Source: FEN-1219 sp039933105 (GTDB taxonomy: Bacteria > Pseudomonadota > Gammaproteobacteria > Steroidobacterales > Rariloculaceae). Taken from it: a DNA stretch of 64,000 nucleotides. The stretch lies in NCBI GenBank assembly GCA_039933105.1, contig JBDTOT010000005.1, positions 69,219-133,218 on the forward strand. The letters run 5' to 3'. A program made the translations under genes and the position numbers. This document shows positions 57,889-64,000 of the stretch, one piece after another. The notes beneath the pieces are model-generated. The model was given only the letters and a program-made list of their open reading frames with translations. It ran no database searches and had not been told where the DNA came from. How positions within the stretch are numbered: the stretch's first letter is position 1; every line of letters starts with the position of its first letter.

Positions 57889-60258
57889 ATGCTATCGAGC
57901 GAATTGGAATACTGTCTCAACGAGGCTTTTCAGCGCGCGCGCGAAGAGCGGCACGAGTTCATCACCGTCGAGCATTTGCTACTCGCATTGCTCGACACAC
58001 CGCCCGTCATCGAGGTGTTGAAGGCCTGCGGCGCGGATCTCGCGCGGCTGCGTCGCGAGTTGAAGGCATTCATCGAAGAGTCCACGCCCCGGCTGCGTGG
58101 CGAGGAAGAGGAGACCGAGGTCCAACCGACGCTCGGATTCCAGCGCGTGTTGCAGCGCGCCGTGTTCCACGTGCAGTCGAGCGCGCGAAAGGAAGTTACG
58201 CCGGTCAACGTGCTCGTCGCCATTTTTAGCGAGAAGCAGTCGCAGGCCGTCTATTTTCTCGACTTGCAGGACGTGAAGCGTCTCGACGTCGTCAATTTCG
58301 TCTCGCACGGCGTGCCGAAAGTTCAGGAACCGAGTAAGCCCGAAAGCGAGGACGGCGGGGCGGAGGGCGAACGTGGCGCGGATGGAAATCCGCTCGAGCG
58401 TTTCACCACGAATCTCAACGCGTTGGCGGAGGCTGGGAAGATTGATCCTTTGATCGGTCGACAGGCCGAGATCGAGCGCACCGTGCAAATCCTCTGTCGG
58501 CGGCGCAAGAACAATCCGTTGTTCGTCGGTGAGGCCGGCGTCGGCAAGACTGCGCTGGCCGAAGGCTTGGCGCGCTTGATCGTCGAGGGCAAAGTGCCGG
58601 AGATATTGCGTAACTGCACGGTGTACGCGCTCGACATGGGTTCTCTTATCGCGGGCACGAAGTATCGGGGCGATTTCGAGAAACGCCTGAAGGGCGTCGT
58701 GGCAGGGCTCAAGAAGCAGCCTGGCGCGATTCTATTCATCGACGAGATCCACACCGTGATCGGTGCCGGCGCGGCGTCGGGCGGAGTCATGGATGCATCG
58801 AATCTGATCAAGCCGTTGCTCGCCAACGGCGAGTTGCGGTGCATCGGTTCCACTACCTATACCGAATTCCGCGGAATCTTCGAGAAGGATCATGCGCTCG
58901 CGCGCCGTTTTCAGAAGATCGACGTGACGGAGCCATCCGTGGAAGAGACCGTGGAGATCCTGCGCGGACTGAAGACCCGCTTCGAGGAGCACCACGCCGT
59001 CACGTATTCCGACGAAGCACTGCGGGCGGCCGCCGAGCTGTCGGCCAAGCACATCAACGACCGGCATTTGCCCGACAAGGCCATTGACGTCATCGATGAA
59101 GCGGGAGCGAACTGCCGATTGCAGCCGCAGACCACGAAGCCACGAGTCGTCGATGTAGAGCTCATACAAAACATCGTCGCGAAGATCGCGCGCATCCCGC
59201 CGAAGACAGTCACCGCGTCCGATCGCGATGTGTTGAAGAATCTCGAGCGCGATTTGAAGCTCGTAATCTTTGGCCAGGACCGTGCGATCAGCGCGCTCGC
59301 ATCCGCGATCAAGATGGCGCGGTCGGGTCTCGGTGACGACCGCCGGCCTGTGGGCTCGTTTTTGTTTTCGGGCCCCACCGGCGTCGGCAAGACGGAAGTC
59401 ACACGCCAACTCGCGCTGACAACGGGTGTTGAGCTGGTCCGCTTCGACATGTCGGAATACATGGAGCGGCACACGGTGTCACGCTTGATCGGCGCGCCGC
59501 CGGGCTACGTCGGGTTCGATCAGGGCGGTCTGCTGACGGAAGCCATCAGCAAGCACCCGCACTGTGTGCTGTTGTTCGATGAAATCGAGAAGGCGCACCC
59601 GGAAGTATTCAACCTGCTACTGCAGGTCATGGATCACGGCACCTTGACGGACAACAACGGCCGCAAATCCGATTTCCGCAACGTCACGATTGTCATGACG
59701 ACCAATGCCGGTGCGCAGGAGTCGGCGCGCGCCTCAGTCGGGTTCACGATGCAGGACCATTCGACCGATGCGATGGAAGTGCTGAAGAAGCTGTTTTCAC
59801 CCGAGTTCCGTAACCGGCTCGATGCAATCATCGAGTTCCAACCTCTCGACGAGCAATCCGTGGCGCGAGTGGTCGACAAGCTCGTGCTCGAGCTCGAAAC
59901 GCAGCTCGACAAGAAGGAGGTCACGATCGAGCTCGAACCGGCCGCGCGGGAGTGGGTCGCTGCTCGTGGCTACGACAAGAAGATGGGCGCACGGCCGATG
60001 GCGCGGATCATTCAGCAGCACATCAAACGGCCACTCGCGGAAGAGCTGTTGTTCGGCAAGCTTGCCGGCGGCGGCCATGTGCGCGTCGAGGTAGCTCCGG
60101 GGGCAGAAGCGCTCCAGCTGACGATCGAACCGACGTTGCGCGAGCTCGAGCACTTGCCCGAGCCTCCCGACGGTGCGCGTGCTGCCCGCACACCGCGCAA
60201 CGGCGAACGCCGCGAGAACGATCTCGCGGAGCAGAAGGACGAGGGCAGCGGGAGCTGA
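57889..60258 (+). CDS. clpA: ATP-dependent Clp protease ATP-binding subunit ClpA
   Basis: A 789-residue AAA+ unfoldase. The N-domain (residues 1-145) receives ClpS. The first AAA has GEAGVGKTA and the second GPTGVGKTE. The IGL-type ClpP loop is not obvious to me by eye. It feeds ClpP. The C-terminus carries an extra charged tail of about 35 residues (PEPPDGARAARTPRNGER and on). It converges on infA with 7 bp between. Confidence 0.96.
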   Translation: MLSSELEYCLNEAFQRAREERHEFITVEHLLLALLDTPPVIEVLKACGADLARLRRELKAFIEESTPRLRGEEEETEVQPTLGFQRVLQRAVFHVQSSARKEVTPVNVLVAIFSEKQSQAVYFLDLQDVKRLDVVNFVSHGVPKVQEPSKPESEDGGAEGERGADGNPLERFTTNLNALAEAGKIDPLIGRQAEIERTVQILCRRRKNNPLFVGEAGVGKTALAEGLARLIVEGKVPEILRNCTVYALDMGSLIAGTKYRGDFEKRLKGVVAGLKKQPGAILFIDEIHTVIGAGAASGGVMDASNLIKPLLANGELRCIGSTTYTEFRGIFEKDHALARRFQKIDVTEPSVEETVEILRGLKTRFEEHHAVTYSDEALRAAAELSAKHINDRHLPDKAIDVIDEAGANCRLQPQTTKPRVVDVELIQNIVAKIARIPPKTVTASDRDVLKNLERDLKLVIFGQDRAISALASAIKMARSGLGDDRRPVGSFLFSGPTGVGKTEVTRQLALTTGVELVRFDMSEYMERHTVSRLIGAPPGYVGFDQGGLLTEAISKHPHCVLLFDEIEKAHPEVFNLLLQVMDHGTLTDNNGRKSDFRNVTIVMTTNAGAQESARASVGFTMQDHSTDAMEVLKKLFSPEFRNRLDAIIEFQPLDEQSVARVVDKLVLELETQLDKKEVTIELEPAAREWVAARGYDKKMGARPMARIIQQHIKRPLAEELLFGKLAGGGHVRVEVAPGAEALQLTIEPTLRELEHLPEPPDGARAARTPRNGERRENDLAEQKDEGSGS

Positions 60259-60265
60259 ACGCGGG

Positions 60266-60484
60266 TCAGCGTGCCCGATAGGTGATGCGACCTTTGGTCA
60301 GGTCGTAGGGTGTGAGTTCCACCGTTACGGCGTCGCCCTTCAGGATCCGAATGTAGTGTTTGCGCATCTTGCCGGAGATGTGCGCGGTGACGACGTGTCC
60401 GTTCTCGAGCTCCACGCGAAATGTCGTGTTCGGCAGTGTTTCCACTACCGTACCTTCCATTTGTATCGCTTCTTCTTTTGGCAT
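60266..60484 (-). CDS. infA: Translation initiation factor IF-1
   Basis: A 72-residue S1-fold initiation factor: MPKEEAIQMEGTVVETLPNT, then FRVELENGHVVTAHISGKMR and KGDAVTVELTPYDLTKGRI. Standard length and sequence. It stands alone between clpA and aat, as in many gammaproteobacteria, except that no arginyltransferase gene lies between it and aat. Confidence 0.97.
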   Translation of the reverse strand: MPKEEAIQMEGTVVETLPNTTFRVELENGHVVTAHISGKMRKHYIRILKGDAVTVELTPYDLTKGRITYRAR

Positions 60485-60576
60485 TCAGCAACAGTTCTGG
60501 AGCCCAAGGCGGGCCGCATTGTTGCATACGGGCAGCAAAGCCGGCAAACCGATGCGCGGCAGCTCGCGATATAGGC

Positions 60577-61266
60577 TCAGGACCAACGGCCGGGCACGCC
60601 CGGGGGCTCGCAATGCTGCGCCACAAGTCGCAGAAACTCGGGGCGCGCGATGTTCGTAGCCCCAAGACTCACGGTATGCGCCGAGGCGACCTGACAGTCG
60701 ATCAGGGCGAACTGGCGCGCACATAGGAACTCCACGCCGTGCACGAGCGCGACCTTCGACGCGTCGGTGATGCGCGTGAACATCGACTCGCCGAAAAACA
60801 CGCGACCGAGTGCGACGCCATACAACCCGCCGACGAGCACGCCGTCACGCCACGTTTCGAACGAGTGAGCCCACCCCAAGTGGTGCAGCCGACCGTAGGC
60901 GGCAGCCATGTCAGGCGTGATCCACGTGCCGTCGGCATACGAGCGTGGGGCCGCGCAGGCCGCGACGACGTCCTCGAATGCGCTGTCGACACGAAACTCG
61001 AAGCCGCCATTGCGCACCGATCGGCGCAAGCTGCGCGAGACCCGCAGCGCATCCGGCCACAACACGGCCCGGGGGTCGGGGCTCCACCAGAGAATCGGCT
61101 GAGCCTCGTCGTACCAGGGGAAGATGCCGCGTCGGTAAGCCGCAAGCAGACGCTCGGGCTCGAGGTCGCCGCCGGCCGCCAGCAGGCCGTTCGGCTCCGT
61201 CAGGGCTTCGTCCGGCGGTGGGAAGTCGATTTTGGTAGAGCGCGACAGCCAGCGGAGCGGGCGCAT
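60577..61266 (-). CDS. aat: Leucyl/phenylalanyl-tRNA-protein transferase
   Basis: A 229-residue enzyme that adds Leu or Phe to proteins with N-terminal Arg or Lys, making them ClpS substrates. Typical motifs: FPPPDEALTEPNGLLAAGGDL, RRGIFPWYDEAQPILWWSPDPR, TWITPDMAAAYGRLHHLGWAHSFETW and GVALGRVFFGESMF. The start is the ATG at 61266; the longer open frame upstream shadows the next gene. The COG3146 gene ends 8 bp upstream, so they are one operon. Confidence 0.95.
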   Translation of the reverse strand: MRPLRWLSRSTKIDFPPPDEALTEPNGLLAAGGDLEPERLLAAYRRGIFPWYDEAQPILWWSPDPRAVLWPDALRVSRSLRRSVRNGGFEFRVDSAFEDVVAACAAPRSYADGTWITPDMAAAYGRLHHLGWAHSFETWRDGVLVGGLYGVALGRVFFGESMFTRITDASKVALVHGVEFLCARQFALIDCQVASAHTVSLGATNIARPEFLRLVAQHCEPPGVPGRWS

Positions 61267-61274
61267 TTGCTGGC

Positions 61275-62441
61275 TCAACTGTCGCGGAGTGTGAGCGCGC
61301 TCGGGTCGAGCAGCTCGCGGTAGGGCACGTGCTCGTCGAGCTCCGTCATGTACGCATCTACATGCCGCGCTTCGCGATGTAGGAAGTTGCCGATAGCCGC
61401 GTGAAATTCCCGGTCGCGTAGCCAGTGATACGACCAAGTGGCCTGCGGTGTGAAGCCGCGGCTGATCTTGTGTTCGCCCTGAGTGCCGGGCTCGAATTTC
61501 TGCAACCCGCTGCGAATGCAGTAGTCGATGCCCTGGTAGTAGCAGGTCTCGAAGTGCAGGCTGTGAAAGTCGGCAATGCTGCCCCAATACCGGCCGTATA
61601 GAGTGTCTGCGCTACGAAAGCACAGCGCCGTCGCAATCGGCTTGCCCTGATAGCGCGCAAGGACTATGACGAGATTGCCGGGCATCGTTGCGACGATTTC
61701 GTCGAAGAACTCGCGGTTCAGATAGGGCGGGTGGCCGTGCTGCGCGAAGGTGCGCGAATAACACTCGAAGATGGTGTCCCAATCCGCTGCCGTCGGCTCG
61801 TCGCCACGCAGGTGCTCGAATGTGATGCCGGCTTCGGCAATACGCCGCCGTTCCCGTTTGGCCTTTTTGCGCTTCGCGGAGCTGAACCTGCTGAGAAAGT
61901 CGTCGAAGTCTGCGTAACCGTGGTTCTGCCAATGAAATTGGCAACTCTTGCGCGCGAGTAGCCCCTCAGCCTCGAGCAATGGCGCTTCGGCTTCCGTGGG
62001 GAACAGCACGTGCAGCGATGACGCGTCGAGTGCGACAGCTGCTTCGCGCGCAGCCTGAATCAACGCCCGGCCGACGGCGGGGTCTGCACCCGCTCGCAGC
62101 AAGATGCGCGCACCCGTGGCCGGCGTGAACGGCACGGCGGCGACTAATTTTGGATAGTACGACCGGCCGGCGCGCTCATACGCGTCAGCCCAGCTCCAAT
62201 CAAACACGAACTCACCACGCGAGTCGTACTTTATATAGAGGGGCAGCGCGCCGACTAAACCGAGCTCGTCGCTTGCCGTGAGGTACATCGGCTGCCATGC
62301 GGTGCCTGGCCCCACGCAGCCGCTGCGTTCGAGTGCCGTCAGGAATGCGTGGCTCAAGAAGGGGTTATCGCCCGCGAGCGCGTTCCAGGAGGAAGCCGCG
62401 AGGGCGCTAAGGCTAGGCCACTGTTGAATGCGCAGATGCAT
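61275..62441 (-). CDS. GNAT-fold peptidoglycan-related acyltransferase (COG3146)
   Basis: A 388-residue cytoplasmic protein of the COG3146/DUF482 family, with a double GNAT-like (FemAB-like) fold. Diagnostic pieces are NPFLSHAFLTALERSGCVG, DYCIRSGLQKFEPGTQGEHKISRGF and HHPEA-like core residues near FHWQNHGYADFDDFLSRFSSAKRKK. The family is annotated as peptidoglycan biosynthesis or recognition, but no reaction is proven. It heads the operon with aat, as in Pseudomonas-type genomes, and is divergent from ftsK. Confidence 0.88.
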   Translation of the reverse strand: MHLRIQQWPSLSALAASSWNALAGDNPFLSHAFLTALERSGCVGPGTAWQPMYLTASDELGLVGALPLYIKYDSRGEFVFDWSWADAYERAGRSYYPKLVAAVPFTPATGARILLRAGADPAVGRALIQAAREAAVALDASSLHVLFPTEAEAPLLEAEGLLARKSCQFHWQNHGYADFDDFLSRFSSAKRKKAKRERRRIAEAGITFEHLRGDEPTAADWDTIFECYSRTFAQHGHPPYLNREFFDEIVATMPGNLVIVLARYQGKPIATALCFRSADTLYGRYWGSIADFHSLHFETCYYQGIDYCIRSGLQKFEPGTQGEHKISRGFTPQATWSYHWLRDREFHAAIGNFLHREARHVDAYMTELDEHVPYRELLDPSALTLRDS

Positions 62442-62550
62442 GGAGCGAGTGTGCCCGCCGGGTCCGCGGTCGTCGAGTCACTGCGAGGCGGCGCGAGGGG
62501 ATCGATCAGGCAATCTCTGCCGGCGGACTATGCGCGACCGTACTTATCAG

Positions 62551-62556
62551 TATAAT
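62551..62556 (+). promoter_or_regulatory. Perfect -10 hexamer before ftsK
   Basis: TATAAT lies 32 nt before the ftsK TTG, in a noticeably AT-rich stretch (62540-62575). No convincing -35 stands 16-18 bp upstream. Confidence 0.38.
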
Positions 62557-62588
62557 CATTAGATTAAGTCAATTTACTGTCGCGCCAC

Positions 62589-64000
62589 TTGAATAAAGCC
62601 AAGGCCAGCACGCTCGAGACGTTCTTCGTGCCGCGAATTCGCGGCCTACGCGAATCGGCCTTCTGGTTGCTCGCGGGTGTCGGCGTAATTCTGCTGTTGG
62701 CGCTCCTGAGCTACAGCCCCGTCGATCCCGCGTTTAGCGTGGCCGGCGGCAGCGACACCATCACCAATCGCATGGGACCGGCCGGCGCCTGGTTCGCCGA
62801 CGTCGCGTTCGTGTTGTTCGGCGCGTCGGCTTATCTATTCCCCGTGCTCGTGGTCATCGCGGGCGTGTTTCTGTTCCGCAGCGAGGAGCTGCCGGAACGA
62901 ACGGCGGCGATCTGGCGCGGCGCGGGCTTCGTGCTCGCGATCGCGTCGAGCTCCGGGCTCGCAACGCTGCACTTCACTTCCGCGAGCATGCGTGAGACAG
63001 CCGGCGGCATCTTGGGCCAGCTCGTCGGCCACGGTCTCGCTTACGCACTTGGCCTGCTCGGTGGCACGGTGTTGCTGCTCGTGCTGTGGCTCGCGGCCGT
63101 GTCGCTCGCGACGGGTGTCTCATGGGTTGCCGTGATGGATCGCACCGGCCGTGCGGTGTACTCCGGCCTCGCCGAGCTAAACGTCTGGATTGGCGAGGCA
63201 CGCATCTGGTGGGCTGGCCGGCGCGCCAAGCAGCAGCGGCAGGAAGTCGTCAGCAAGGTGCGTGCGAAACCGAAGACGGCCGCACCGCGTATCGAGCCGC
63301 TACTCGAGAAGGTCGAAGTCAGCGCGCGCGCAACGGAACGGATGGAGCGCGAGCGGCAAGTGCCGTTGTTCGAGCCGCCGCAATCGAACGAGCTTCCGGC
63401 GTTGTCGTTGCTCGACGATCCGCCGCCGAAGGAAGGCGGCTACTCGCCCGAGGCACTGGAGGCGATGTCCCGCCTCGTCGAGCTGAAGCTCAACGATTTC
63501 GGCGTCGAGGCCGAGGTCGTTGCAGTGCATCCGGGGCCCGTCATCACGCGCTTCGAGCTGAAGCCGGCGGCTGGCGTCAAGAGCAGCCAGATCAGCAGTC
63601 TCGCGAAGGATCTTGCGCGCTCGCTCGCGACCGTCAGCGTGCGCGTCGTCGAAATCATTCCCGGCAAGCCTTACGTAGGCCTCGAGATTCCGAACGAAGC
63701 ACGCGAAACCATTGCGCTCGGCGAAATCATCAAATCGCAGGCCTACGACGATCTAAAATCGCCGCTCACGCTCGCGCTCGGCAAGGACATCGGCGGCGCA
63801 CCCGTCGTGGCCGACCTCGCGCGCATGCCGCACCTGCTGATCGCCGGCACCACGGGCTCCGGTAAATCGGTGGGCTTGAATGCGATGGTGCTGAGCCTGC
63901 TGTACAAATCGACGCCCGAGCACGTGCGGTTGATCATGATCGACCCGAAGATGCTCGAGCTGTCGGTCTACGAAGGTATCCCGCACCTGCTCGCGCCGGT
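62589..64000 (+). CDS. ftsK: DNA translocase FtsK, 3' truncated
   Basis: The first 470 residues of FtsK; the frame is open at the window end. Four transmembrane helices occupy residues 20-190 (AFWLLAGVGVILLLALLSY first). A short charged linker of about 100 residues follows, where E. coli FtsK has a very long one. The alpha domain (YSPEALEAMSRLVELKLNDF) comes next, then the start of the RecA-like motor with Walker A GTTGSGKS at about 63850-63870. It pumps chromosome ends through the division septum. TTG start chosen because it is the first start in frame before the helices. Confidence 0.93.
   Translation, partial: MNKAKASTLETFFVPRIRGLRESAFWLLAGVGVILLLALLSYSPVDPAFSVAGGSDTITNRMGPAGAWFADVAFVLFGASAYLFPVLVVIAGVFLFRSEELPERTAAIWRGAGFVLAIASSSGLATLHFTSASMRETAGGILGQLVGHGLAYALGLLGGTVLLLVLWLAAVSLATGVSWVAVMDRTGRAVYSGLAELNVWIGEARIWWAGRRAKQQRQEVVSKVRAKPKTAAPRIEPLLEKVEVSARATERMERERQVPLFEPPQSNELPALSLLDDPPPKEGGYSPEALEAMSRLVELKLNDFGVEAEVVAVHPGPVITRFELKPAAGVKSSQISSLAKDLARSLATVSVRVVEIIPGKPYVGLEIPNEARETIALGEIIKSQAYDDLKSPLTLALGKDIGGAPVVADLARMPHLLIAGTTGSGKSVGLNAMVLSLLYKSTPEHVRLIMIDPKMLELSVYEGIPHLLAP

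Overview
The window is a GC-rich, densely coded chromosomal segment from a Gram-negative bacterium, almost certainly a gammaproteobacterium. Conserved gene order points that way: lolC/lolE/lolD-comEC-exbB-exbD-msbA-lpxK-kdsB-ptp, then rne divergent from rluC, maf-yceD-rpmF-plsX-fabH, clpS-clpA-infA-aat and ftsK. The lipid A and Kdo genes show an LPS-containing outer membrane. The lexA-imuA-imuB-dnaE2 cassette and the DUF711/ACT pair fit a lineage near Xanthomonadales, Nevskiales or Steroidobacterales, but I cannot fix the order from sequence alone. I saw no tRNA, rRNA, transposase, prophage, integron or CRISPR array.

Bases 1-9700 hold a 5'-truncated PKHD-type dioxygenase, an AI-2E family permease, an ACT/DUF711 pair, a DUF5924/DUF2914 membrane protein, a yqjD-yqjE-yqjK-like stress operon, a secreted beta-propeller protein, a PQQ-type quinoprotein and a TorF-like outer-membrane protein. 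Bases 9700-23800 are the most individual part. Three separate ECF sigma/anti-sigma modules lie here. The first runs into a lipoprotein subtilase. The second has an in-frame TAA in region 2 of its sigma gene and is followed by an unrecognised secreted protein. The third has an anti-sigma head fused to a bactofilin-like polymer domain. Around them are copper and thiol genes (Sco1, PCuAC, an NlpE-like lipoprotein, DsbA), a CHRD protein, a DUF6152 protein and a signal peptidase I.

Bases 23980-34770 are an envelope-building run: lipoprotein release (Lol), ComEC, an ExbB/ExbD energiser, lipid A flipping (MsbA), lipid A 4'-kinase (LpxK), CMP-Kdo synthesis (KdsB) and a low-molecular-weight tyrosine phosphatase. 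An M20 peptidase and a long RNase E follow on the minus strand. Bases 39200-43640 carry rluC, maf and the start of the fatty-acid cluster. Bases 43690-45100 pair an L,D-transpeptidase with a convergent Lpp/OprI-type lipoprotein that ends in lysines; a bidirectional terminator separates them. Bases 45300-51300 are an SOS mutagenesis operon (lexA-imuA-imuB-dnaE2) behind two tandem LexA boxes.

Bases 51317-57365 hold a small acidic protein and the first half of a type II secretion operon (gspC-D-E-F). Bases 57540-64000 hold the N-degron set clpS, clpA and aat, plus infA, a COG3146 acetyltransferase-like protein and the 5' part of ftsK. Several genes (AI-2E permease, lolC, yceD, L,D-transpeptidase, clpS) have a -10-like hexamer only 7-10 nt before a start codon with no ribosome-binding site, which suggests leaderless mRNAs.
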